DNA from: CAZKWG01 sp964615375
GTDB lineage: Bacteria > Myxococcota_A > UBA796 > CAZKWG01
Assembly (NCBI GenBank): GCA_964615375.1
Contig: CAZTOW010000077.1
Coordinates: 1-34,054, forward strand
Length of the DNA stretch: 34,054 nucleotides
Reading direction: 5' to 3'
In this document: positions 8,373-15,391 of the stretch, piece after piece
How the letters are laid out: every line of letters begins with the position of its first letter
Numbering within the stretch: the first letter of the stretch is position 1
Notes under the pieces: model-generated
Seen by the model: the letters and a program-made list of their open reading frames with translations, nothing else
Database searches by the model: none
Told to the model about the DNA's origin: nothing
Position numbers and translations under genes: made by a program

Positions 8373-8864
8373 TCACCCCACCTGGATGAGCTCGCGCATG
8401 GAGGGGAACTCCTCCTTGAGCAGCGCCTCCACGCCCATCTTCATCGTCATGATGGAGGAGGGGCAGGTGCTGCAGGAGCCCACCAGCTTCACGTAGATGT
8501 TGTTGTCTTCCACCTTGATGAGCGTGATGTCGCCGCCGTCGCCTTGCAGCGCCGGGCGCACCATGTCGTCGAGGATGGACTGCACGTCCTCCAGGCGGAT
8601 GGGCGGGCCGGCGGTGTCGTCGGACGGGCTCACCGGCGAGCTCTGGGCGGCGACGGGCGCGGCGGGGGCGGGCTCCGCGGCGGCGGCGACGGGCGCGGGC
8701 GGCGCGGGCGGCGCCGGCGGGGTCGGCGGCGGCGAGACCGGGCGCGGCGGCTCGGCGGGCGCGCTGGACCGGGCCTGCGGCGTCGGCGGCGCGGCGCTCG
8801 GGCCGCCGTCAGCGACCTTCTCGATGACCTTCTTGATGCTGCTCTTGATGGCGGACCGGATCAT
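8373..8864 (-). CDS. NifU C-terminal-like Fe-S protein with Pro/Ala-rich N-terminus
   Basis: This 163-residue protein has a NifU C-terminal-type domain at about 88-163. It includes LQGDGGDITLIKVEDN and the cluster-binding CSTC motif (C131, C134), followed by MKMGVEALLKEEFP. Such domains carry and transfer Fe-S clusters. Residues about 20-85 are a low-complexity Pro/Ala/Ser region, likely disordered, after a short basic amphipathic N-terminus (IRSAIKSSIKKVIEKV). That long tail is unusual for NifU-like proteins. ATG is supported by GGGAGG seven nt upstream. The gene lies between the acyl-CoA dehydrogenase (73 bp upstream) and the glycyl radical enzyme (54 bp downstream), whose activase needs several Fe-S clusters; a functional link is only inference. 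Confidence 0.88.
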   Translation of the reverse strand: MIRSAIKSSIKKVIEKVADGGPSAAPPTPQARSSAPAEPPRPVSPPPTPPAPPAPPAPVAAAAEPAPAAPVAAQSSPVSPSDDTAGPPIRLEDVQSILDDMVRPALQGDGGDITLIKVEDNNIYVKLVGSCSTCPSSIMTMKMGVEALLKEEFPSMRELIQVG

Positions 8865-8937
8865 CTTGCCTCCCCAGGGACGGCTCCTGATCAGGTTAAC
8901 ATCATCTCCGAGCCGTGCCGTAGGGAATTGGGATCGC

Positions 8938-10074
8938 CTACTCCATGCGCTTCGCGATGATCTCGTTCATGATCTCGGTGGTCCCGCCGCCAATGGGGAA
9001 GAGGCGGGCGTCGCGGTAGAGTCGCTCGACCAGGCTCTCGCGCATGTAGCCCATGCCGCCGTGGAGCTGCACGGCGGCGTCGGTCACCAGACTGCAGGCG
9101 GCGACGGCGGCGTTCTTGGCCATGGCCACGTCGGCGGTGACGTCCTCGCCCGCCCGCGCGCGGGCCGCCACCACGCTGACGAAGGCGCGGGCCTGGGCCT
9201 CGGCGGTGGCCATCTCGGCGAGGCGGTGGCGGGTGACCTGGAAGCCCCAGAGCGGGCGGCCGAAGGCCTCGCGCTCGCGGACGTAGCGCTGGCTCGCCTC
9301 CAGGGCGAGGCGGGCGATGGCGACGCAGGTCGCGGCCAGCAGCAGGCGCTCGTTCGTGAAGTTCGCCATCACCCCGTAGAAGCCCATGTTCTCCTCGCCC
9401 AGCAGGTTCTCTACCGGGACGCGGCAGTCCTCGAAGAAGAGCTCGGCGGTGTCGCTGGCCCACCAGCCCATCTTGCGCAGCGGGCTCCCCGCGCGGAAGC
9501 CGGGGGTGTCGCGCTCGACCACCAGCAGCGAGAGGCCGGCGTAGCCGGGCTCGCCCGTGCGCACGGCCAGGGTCACGATGTCGGCGCGGGCCCCGCTGGT
9601 GATGAAGGTCTTCGAGCCGTTGATCACGTAGTGGTCGCCCTGGCGCACGGCCCGGCAGCGGATCCCCGCCACGTCCGAGCCCGCCCCTGGCTCGGTGACC
9701 GCCAGCGCCGCCACCTTCTCCCCGCGCAGCACGGGCGGCGCCCAGCGCGCCCTCTGGGCCTCCGTCCCCAGGGCCAGGATGGGCGGGAGCGCGATGGCGT
9801 GCGAGCCCAGGCCCACCGCCGTCCCCACGCTTCCGCCGCGCACGAGGGCCTCGGTGACCACCAGCCCGTGCAGCAGGTCACCCCCGCCGCCGCCGTGCTC
9901 GGTGGGGTAGGCGGCGCCCAGGAGCCCGTGCTCGCCGGCCAGCGCGTAGAGCTCGCGGGGGAAGGCGCCTTCCTCCTCCCACTGCGCGGCGTGCGGGGCG
10001 ATGTGGCGGGCGACGAAGCGATCGGCGCTCTCGCGCAGGCTGTGGTGCGTGTCGTCCCAGAACAGAGGCAGCAT
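8938..10074 (-). CDS. acyl-CoA dehydrogenase
   Basis: This 378-residue protein has the full acyl-CoA dehydrogenase fold. FAD-binding signatures are AVTEPGAGSDVAG and YVINGSKTFITSG; a third is YVREREAFGRPLWGFQ. Near the C-terminus come QLHGGMGYMRE and RDARLFPIGGGTTEIMNEI. At the place where medium/short-chain enzymes have the catalytic Glu (E-G-T/S), this protein has Gly (GGGTT), so the base probably lies elsewhere, as in isovaleryl- or long-chain-type enzymes. It oxidises a CoA thioester at C2-C3 and passes electrons to ETF. Substrate chain length is not predictable. ATG has GGAG nine nt upstream. It lies 13 nt after the pyrophosphatase-like gene, so the two are probably one operon. Confidence 0.92.
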   Translation of the reverse strand: MLPLFWDDTHHSLRESADRFVARHIAPHAAQWEEEGAFPRELYALAGEHGLLGAAYPTEHGGGGGDLLHGLVVTEALVRGGSVGTAVGLGSHAIALPPILALGTEAQRARWAPPVLRGEKVAALAVTEPGAGSDVAGIRCRAVRQGDHYVINGSKTFITSGARADIVTLAVRTGEPGYAGLSLLVVERDTPGFRAGSPLRKMGWWASDTAELFFEDCRVPVENLLGEENMGFYGVMANFTNERLLLAATCVAIARLALEASQRYVREREAFGRPLWGFQVTRHRLAEMATAEAQARAFVSVVAARARAGEDVTADVAMAKNAAVAACSLVTDAAVQLHGGMGYMRESLVERLYRDARLFPIGGGTTEIMNEIIAKRME

Positions 10075-10087
10075 GCGGGCTCCGGGC

Positions 10088-10576
10088 TCAGCGCCAGGGT
10101 TTGCGGCGGAAGCGGGCCTTGGCCGTGCCGCCGGAGAGGGCGCCCAGCAGCTCGCCCTCGCGGATGCGGTCCAGCCCGGCGTAGCGGGTCTCGGTCTGCT
10201 CGCCCCGGCGGCGCTGGAGCGCCAGCTTGACCAGGGCGTAGAAGGAGAAGAAGCGGTCCACCAGCAGCAGCTCCTCCTCCTCGGGGGGGCGCGCGCAGAG
10301 GAGCCACTTGGGGTCGTCCTGCCCGGCGTCGCGCATCCTCACCCGGCCCACCACCGGCAGCGTGCCCGTGGCCCCGCGGGGCAGGCGCGGCCCCAGCACG
10401 ACCACGTCCACCGGGTCGCCGTCCGGCCCCAGCGTGCCCGGCACCGAGCCGTAATTGAAGGGACAGGGGAGGGGAGAGATCAGCTCCACGCGGCCGTCCT
10501 GCGCCCGCTTGACGACCCCGCCCTTCGGGATCTCGATTCGGAAGTCCAGGGTTCGCGGGAGCCGCTCGAGGGACAT
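10088..10576 (-). CDS. divergent family I inorganic pyrophosphatase
   Basis: I choose ATG 10576 over an upstream in-frame start because AGGA lies 6 nt before it and the upstream extension is not family-like; this gives 162 residues. Matches to soluble pyrophosphatase are FRIEIPKGG, CPFNYGSVPGTLGPDGDPVDVVV (the GDPVDV metal-binding core) and MRDAGQDDPKW. By eye, the stretch equivalent to E. coli FFEHYKDLE reads FFSFYALVK, so the conserved Lys after the Tyr appears to be Ala, and the Arg of the strand before the Asn-Tyr-Gly motif is not evident. It may be a weak or altered pyrophosphatase. It is divergent from the following lipoprotein gene with about 60 bp between, and precedes the acyl-CoA dehydrogenase in a likely operon; pyrophosphate removal would fit acyl-CoA formation. 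Confidence 0.8.
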   Translation of the reverse strand: MSLERLPRTLDFRIEIPKGGVVKRAQDGRVELISPLPCPFNYGSVPGTLGPDGDPVDVVVLGPRLPRGATGTLPVVGRVRMRDAGQDDPKWLLCARPPEEEELLLVDRFFSFYALVKLALQRRRGEQTETRYAGLDRIREGELLGALSGGTAKARFRRKPWR

Positions 10577-10636
10577 CGGTTCCTGATACCCGGAGGCCTC
10601 GCGCTGCGCTATCCTCGACCTGAACACGGAGAGCTC

Positions 10637-11098
10637 ATGCGACTCATCATCGTCCTGCCCGTCCTGCTGCTCGCCGCCTGCGAGGCCGAGACGGGCTTCC
10701 AGACCAACAGCGAGGACAACGCCACCAGCCAGGAGTCCGGGAAGATGGAGGTTTACCCGGGCGATCTGACCTGGACGGACCTGACGGTCGGCATCGACAG
10801 CAGCGAGTACATGAAGATCACCAGCGTGGGCGAGGAGCCCCTGCGCGTCTACGACATCGCCGTGGTGGACAGCGCCGACGGGCAGTTCTCCATGGCCGCG
10901 GTGGACGAGTTCGAGCTGCAGCCGGGGGAGGACATCGAGTTCTCCGTGCAGTGCCGGCTGAGCGCCGAGGCCGAGGCGGTGGGCGAGCTGCGTATCCGCA
11001 ACACCGACCCCGACCAGTCGGACCTGCGGCTCACGCTCACGGCGAGCCCGGTGGGCGGCGGCGCGGAGACGGGCGACACGGGCGACACCGGGAGCTGA
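10637..11098 (+). CDS. lipoprotein with ASH/choice-of-anchor-D-like domain
   Basis: This 153-residue protein has a short signal with lipobox LAAC (Cys15). The body resembles the immunoglobulin-like ASH/SPD-2/Hydin domain frequent in secreted myxobacterial proteins: an ITSVGEEPLRVYDI strand, a FELQPGEDIEFSVQC strand, and RIRNTDPDQSDLRLTL near the end. It terminates in Glu-Thr-Gly-Asp-Thr-Gly-Asp-Thr-Gly-Ser, a low-complexity tail common in this lineage. ATG 10637 is preceded by CGGAGAG. It is the first of three plus-strand genes (14 bp then 13 bp gaps), so it is probably co-transcribed with the repeat protein and radical SAM enzyme. Its role there is unknown. Confidence 0.75.
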   Translation: MRLIIVLPVLLLAACEAETGFQTNSEDNATSQESGKMEVYPGDLTWTDLTVGIDSSEYMKITSVGEEPLRVYDIAVVDSADGQFSMAAVDEFELQPGEDIEFSVQCRLSAEAEAVGELRIRNTDPDQSDLRLTLTASPVGGGAETGDTGDTGS

Positions 11099-11112
11099 GG
11101 AGGAGTTCGGCG

Positions 11113-11715
11113 ATGAGCACGCAGCAGGACAGCGCGCCCGAGACCTCCGCCGGCACCCTGGACGGGGCGCTGGACGTCGCCAGCGCGCTCGGGCGCACGA
11201 AGATCGAGGGGGAGATCCCCCAGCTCATCCCGAAGCAGGTCCAGCAGGGCTCGGACCTGGACCAGGCGGTGGGCGGGCGCGGGCTCGACGGGCGCGTGCG
11301 CCTCGGGGAGGCCGCGGAGGTCGCCACTGAGGACACCGGCAGCGGTATGGACGACCTCTTCGGGTCCAGCCGCACCGGGCGGCGCGTCGTGAAGGCGGAG
11401 CGCGCCGGGTCGGCCGCCGGGCGCTCGGAGATGGACGACCTGCTGAGCGTGTCCGGAGGGCCACGCCGCGGGGCGGGCTCCAGCCGCTCGGAGATGGACG
11501 ATCTGCTGAGCGTCAAGGGGGGAGGCCCGAAGAGCTCCGGGGCCGCGCGCTCGGACATGGACGACCTCTTCGGCGTCAGCGGGCCGCGGCGGGCTCCGCA
11601 GAAGCAGAGCAGAGACGGCTTCGATCCCCTGGCCAGCTCGGGCTCCCGAGGGAGGAAGAGCGCGCCCGAGCCGAGCTCGCTCGACGACCTCTTCGGGCCG
11701 TCGAAGCGGCGCTGA
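11113..11715 (+). CDS. repeat protein with five MDDL(F/L)-type motifs, possible radical SAM substrate
   Basis: This 200-residue hydrophilic protein has GGAG upstream of ATG 11113. Residues 1-75 form an Ala/Gln/Asp-rich leader-like segment. The rest is Ser/Gly/Arg-rich with five copies of a short acidic-hydrophobic motif at about 79 (MDDLFGS), 107 (MDDLLSV), 128 (MDDLLSV), 149 (MDDLFGV) and 190 (LDDLFGP). Motifs 2-4 are exactly 21 residues apart and preceded by RSE or RSD. There are no cysteines. Two readings are possible: a scaffold carrying repeated docking peptides, or a multi-core peptide substrate of the radical SAM/SPASM enzyme 13 bp downstream. Nothing in the sequence decides this. I do not recognise a named family. 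Confidence 0.7.
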   Translation: MSTQQDSAPETSAGTLDGALDVASALGRTKIEGEIPQLIPKQVQQGSDLDQAVGGRGLDGRVRLGEAAEVATEDTGSGMDDLFGSSRTGRRVVKAERAGSAAGRSEMDDLLSVSGGPRRGAGSSRSEMDDLLSVKGGGPKSSGAARSDMDDLFGVSGPRRAPQKQSRDGFDPLASSGSRGRKSAPEPSSLDDLFGPSKRR

Positions 11716-11728
11716 CGGTCGCCGCGCG

Positions 11729-12856
11729 TTGAGCAACCCCGGCCAGTTCCGGCTCGGCGACCCCTACCGCCCCCTCGCGGCGGTGTGGGAGCTGACCATG
11801 CGCTGCGATCACGCCTGCGCCCACTGCGGCTCACGGGCGCGGAGCGCGCGGCCCTCCGAGCTCGACACGACCGAGCTGCTGGAGGTCGCGGCGGCCCTGG
11901 TGCGGCTGGGCTGCCAGGAGGTCACGCTGATCGGCGGCGAGGCCTACCTGCACCCCGGCGCGCTGGAGCTCACCCGCGCGCTCAGCGAGGCGGGTGTGCG
12001 CGTGGTCACCCAGACCGGCGGGCGCGGGTTCACGGCCGGGCTGGCCCGGCGCTGGCGGGAGGCGGGCCTGTTCGGCGTAGGGGTCAGCGTGGACGGCCCC
12101 GAGGACGCGCACGACCTCCTGCGCGCCTCGCCGGGGAGCTTCCAGGCCGCGATCAGCGCGCTGCACCACGCCCGCGAGGCGGGCCTGTTGACCGGAGTGA
12201 ACACTCAGGTCAATCGGGTCAACCATCAGCGGCTGCCCGAGACGCTGGCCGCGCTCCAGCCCACCGGGATCCGGTCCTGGCGTGCGCAGCTCACGGCGCC
12301 CATGGGTCGGGCGGCGGACCAGCCTGGCTGGATCCTCGAGCCCTACCAGATCCTGGCGGTCATCGACACGCTCGCCCGCCTGCAGCTCGAGCTCGCCCGG
12401 GAGGCGCGGGCCCAGGGGCGGCCCTGGAGCGAGGTCCTGGACGTGCAGCTGGGGAACAACCTGGGCTATTATGGACCCCACGAGACCGTGCTGCGCAGCC
12501 GGCCGGGCGGGGAGGCGAGCTACTACCCCGGCTGCGTCGCCGGCCTGTACGTGCTGGGCATCGAGTCCGACGGCAAGATCAAGGGCTGCCCCTCCCTGCC
12601 CACCGCGCCCTACGTGGGCGGCAACGTCCGGGACACCTCGCTGGAGCGGATCTGGGCCGAGACCGCGGAGCTCCGCTTCGCCCGCGAGCGCGACCGCTCC
12701 GAGCTCTGGGGCTTCTGCGCCACCTGCACCTACGCCGAGGTCTGCCGCGGAGGGTGCAGCTTCACCGCCCACACCACGCTGGGCAGGCGCGGCAACAACC
12801 TCTTCTGCTCAGCGACAGGGATCAGATCCCCCCGCCCATCGGGTCCGCCTTCTTGA
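11729..12856 (+). CDS. radical SAM/SPASM domain protein
   Basis: The frame begins at TTG 11729, 13 nt after the preceding stop, with no clear ribosome site, so translation is probably coupled; 375 residues. The radical SAM cluster is CDHACAHC (C26, C30, C33), followed by LIGGEAYLHP. The C-terminal half has the SPASM-type cysteines: C in YYPGCVAG, C in KIKGCPSLP, then CATCTYAEVCRGGC and a last C in NNLFC, enough for auxiliary clusters. Such enzymes modify peptides or proteins (for example RiPP or sulfatase maturation) or act on small molecules. The last 12 codons fall in the left 32-bp direct repeat, so the C-terminus may be foreign or truncated: the family often continues further after the GNN-x-x-C motif. 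Confidence 0.88.
   Translation: MSNPGQFRLGDPYRPLAAVWELTMRCDHACAHCGSRARSARPSELDTTELLEVAAALVRLGCQEVTLIGGEAYLHPGALELTRALSEAGVRVVTQTGGRGFTAGLARRWREAGLFGVGVSVDGPEDAHDLLRASPGSFQAAISALHHAREAGLLTGVNTQVNRVNHQRLPETLAALQPTGIRSWRAQLTAPMGRAADQPGWILEPYQILAVIDTLARLQLELAREARAQGRPWSEVLDVQLGNNLGYYGPHETVLRSRPGGEASYYPGCVAGLYVLGIESDGKIKGCPSLPTAPYVGGNVRDTSLERIWAETAELRFARERDRSELWGFCATCTYAEVCRGGCSFTAHTTLGRRGNNLFCSATGIRSPRPSGPPS
12822..12853. repeat. 32-bp direct repeat, left copy
   Basis: Perfect 32-bp match to 15360-15391, offset 2538 bp. Read on the minus strand it encodes the C-terminal residues KADPMGGGI plus TGA, preceded here by Ile-Lys. It is in the same frame as the AlbA_2-ATPase gene but beyond that gene's stop. 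It also forms the last codons of the plus-strand radical SAM gene. Together with the right copy it brackets exactly one gene. It could be an attachment-site or target duplication, or two copies of a dispersed repeat. Confidence 0.9.
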
Positions 12857-12872
12857 TGGAGATTCTGGGCCC

Positions 12873-15308
12873 TCAGAACGGCACGTCGTCCTCGGGGAGC
12901 GCGCTTGGAGAGGCCGGCGGAAGTGCTCGAAACCTGAGCCACTCGTCCCTCAGCCAGGGGTGTTCGAATCGAACGACGCCGTCAACCTCGACCAGCCACC
13001 CCTCCTGCTCGAGCTCCCGTAACGCAGTAAGGACCTGCATTCTCGGACGGCCATTCGTGGTGACGTTGGCGATGAGGTCAAGTCTCCGCCGCCCGGTGGG
13101 AGAGTCCGCGGCGGCGTCCAGGACGCCAGTCAAGCCCTCAGCGCGCCGAGGATCTCCCGCCATCCGACAGTGAAGCTCGATATAGGCCAGGAACTGACTG
13201 ATCCGGCGACGCAGGCCAGCCCGGTCGGCGTCCTCCGTGGCGAGCTCGTCGAAGAGCTCCTGCACGACCTCGGCTGAAGCTGTCTGGCGCGCGCGGAGGG
13301 CGTGAATCAGCGCGACGAGAAGGCCAGGGATGCCAGCGGAGAGCTGCGCGAGCAGGTCGAGCACAGGTGGACTCGTAGGCAGGCCTGCGCCTCTCAGCAG
13401 TCGGCCAGACAGCTCCAGGCTCGCAGCGTGGCCGAGGGGAGGGACAGTCAGAACACGAATCCCCGTCGAGAGGACGCTTTGAAGCTCTGTGCTCAGTGAG
13501 CTGAACGACCGCGCCGTCCCAAGGAGCCTCAGGTGCTTGCGGCGCGAGAGGACTCTTAACAGCTCCACTTGAGGCCAGGCCGCGCTTCGCTGGTCTTCCC
13601 ACCTCGTGACGTCCCGATCATAGAATTCATCGATTCCATCTATCAGAATGGTGAGCCCATCTGGATGAACCTCGGCCAGGTGGTCGAGCAGCGCCTCCAG
13701 GCTCCCGAGCAGACCACGATCAAAGCGCTCTGCCAGCGCCTGAAGCTGATCGTCTCGGGCGGGGGCCTCCGCCCGGCCTTTCTCCTCCCAGTCCATCAAC
13801 GCCGCGACGAACCCTCCGACAAAGTCCACGCCGTGAAGATCGATGGTGACAGCCCGGCGATTCGACGCTGAGAGTGCTTCGTGTATGGCGCCAAGAACAG
13901 AGCTGACTCCGCGCCCCTGGGGTCCGAGGAGAAGCACACTCTGCGACTCCAGCGCGCGAACCAGGAGGGGAACGAGCTCGTCTCGGCCAACCAGCTCCTC
14001 GGGAGGGGCAGGCTGCCCTGACCGAATCGGTTGGGATGAGGAGCCAGACTCCCTCCGCACGAAGGCTGGGTGGATCGGCAGGGTCACCTCGAACCAGGTC
14101 CGGTCCTCGTCGAAGCGCAGGCTCGGCGGAGGCGAGCCGTTCCGCTCCATCTCGCGGCGGATCTTGCCGATCCCGGTCCCGCGCGCCTCGGCGAGCTGCA
14201 GATCCTTCAGCAGCTCCGCGATGCGCTTGTTCCTCGCGGGAACCGGGGGAGGGTCTCCAGACTCCAGATCCTTCAGCGAGAGCCCGCTCACCGGGCCCGG
14301 ATAGCTGGCGATCTTCATCGCGTCTGGCAGGATGTAGACCTTGACTGGATCCGGGACGTCGTACCCGCGGTGGTGGACCGCGTTGATGAGCGCCTCCTCG
14401 ACGGCCGCGAAGGGCCAGGCCGAGATGTGCAGGGCCTCGGCGCGATCGGGGAGCTTGCGGATCTCGGTCGGGATCAAGCCGCGAAGGTAGTCCAGCGCGG
14501 TGCGGATCATCGTGGGCAGCGGGCCATCGATGTTCCGCTCGATGATCTGGGAGCCGCTCTTGCCTTCCGGGAACTGCGCGATCTCGATGCGTGCGCCCCG
14601 GAACCAGCGCCGGGGCTCGGACGAGAAGAAGAGGAGCGCGACGTTCTTTGGGGCCTCGTGGCCGTTGACGCGCTTGAGCAGGTTCAGCTTTCGATAGAGC
14701 TCCTCCGGCGCGATACGCTCGCCAGCAAGCCTGCTGCGGACCTCGTGCAGGTGCTCGTGGACCAGCGCGGGGAGGATGTCGTGCGAGGTCGCGTCATAGC
14801 AGGCGCGATCATCGAAGGGCACGCGCGTCGAGACCTCGTGAAGCTGGCGTAGGAGCTCTCCCTTCGCCTCTCGCGTGGAGCTGGCCTCTCGAACGTAGGG
14901 GTGGCGGGGCGCCCCGCTCTCCAGGCTCTCAGGGGCCTCATAGGGGCGCCCTTCCCCGCCGGGGCACCAGGCGATGATCACCCAGCGGTCACCGACCTGC
15001 TCAGGGACGATGGTCGGCATGTAGTGGGGCTGGATGCGGTTGCAGGCCCCCCTCAGCTCGTTCTGGATGCGCTCGAGCTCGGCCTCCGGGATCCCCCGGG
15101 GAGGTAGCCGCGGGACGCCATTCTCTTCTTCCACGCCAAGGACGATGTAGCCGCCGTTGGTGTTGAGGAGGTCATTGGCGAAGGCGCAGATGGTCCGCAG
15201 CGCCGAGCTCCCGCAATATCGGTCCCAGGTGCTCTTGTACTCCAGACGGAGGGCCTCGACCCTCCCCTGGAGCAGCGCGTGGACGTCGATGGGCAGGCCC
15301 GACTTCAC
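12873..15308 (-). CDS. AlbA_2 (Schlafen-type) and HATPase_c_4 protein fused to a P-loop ATPase-like domain
   Basis: GTG 15308 is preferred to GTG 15344 because AGGAGA lies just upstream; 811 residues. An N-terminal AlbA_2 domain (about 15-145; EALRLEYKS and NTNGGYIVLGVEEENG) is followed by the usual HATPase_c_4-like region (about 290-400; VEEALINAVHHRGYD, EARGTGIGKI). Unusually, this is fused to an AAA/STAND-like module with the P-loop region LLLGPQGRGVS (about 462), where the invariant Lys is replaced by Val, a Walker B (LTILIDGIDEF, about 552-562) and a C-terminal winged-helix-like segment. AlbA_2 proteins act as transcription regulators or nucleases in phage defence. The gene lies alone between the two 32-bp repeats, with third positions visibly less GC-rich than its neighbours, suggesting recent acquisition. 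Confidence 0.85.
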   Translation of the reverse strand: MKSGLPIDVHALLQGRVEALRLEYKSTWDRYCGSSALRTICAFANDLLNTNGGYIVLGVEEENGVPRLPPRGIPEAELERIQNELRGACNRIQPHYMPTIVPEQVGDRWVIIAWCPGGEGRPYEAPESLESGAPRHPYVREASSTREAKGELLRQLHEVSTRVPFDDRACYDATSHDILPALVHEHLHEVRSRLAGERIAPEELYRKLNLLKRVNGHEAPKNVALLFFSSEPRRWFRGARIEIAQFPEGKSGSQIIERNIDGPLPTMIRTALDYLRGLIPTEIRKLPDRAEALHISAWPFAAVEEALINAVHHRGYDVPDPVKVYILPDAMKIASYPGPVSGLSLKDLESGDPPPVPARNKRIAELLKDLQLAEARGTGIGKIRREMERNGSPPPSLRFDEDRTWFEVTLPIHPAFVRRESGSSSQPIRSGQPAPPEELVGRDELVPLLVRALESQSVLLLGPQGRGVSSVLGAIHEALSASNRRAVTIDLHGVDFVGGFVAALMDWEEKGRAEAPARDDQLQALAERFDRGLLGSLEALLDHLAEVHPDGLTILIDGIDEFYDRDVTRWEDQRSAAWPQVELLRVLSRRKHLRLLGTARSFSSLSTELQSVLSTGIRVLTVPPLGHAASLELSGRLLRGAGLPTSPPVLDLLAQLSAGIPGLLVALIHALRARQTASAEVVQELFDELATEDADRAGLRRRISQFLAYIELHCRMAGDPRRAEGLTGVLDAAADSPTGRRRLDLIANVTTNGRPRMQVLTALRELEQEGWLVEVDGVVRFEHPWLRDEWLRFRALPPASPSALPEDDVPF

Positions 15309-15359
15309 CGCTCTCCTATACCTCGGAGCTCCGCGTGGAGTCACCCCGAGCCCCTGCCC

Positions 15360-15391
15360 TCAGATCCCCCCGCCCATCGGGTCCGCCTTCT
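15360..15391. repeat. 32-bp direct repeat, right copy
   Basis: Identical to 12822-12853. Here it is the exact 3' end of the glycosyltransferase gene: the repeat starts with that gene's stop codon and encodes its last residues KADPMGGGI. An intact gene end on this side with a copy at the far side of the AlbA_2 gene is the arrangement left when an element integrates into the 3' end of a gene and restores it. Confidence 0.9.

Noticed and set aside
11113..11715. MDDLF motifs as sliding-clamp binding motifs
   Set aside because: The Gln and hydrophobic positions of the clamp consensus are missing; the resemblance is only Asp-Leu-Phe.
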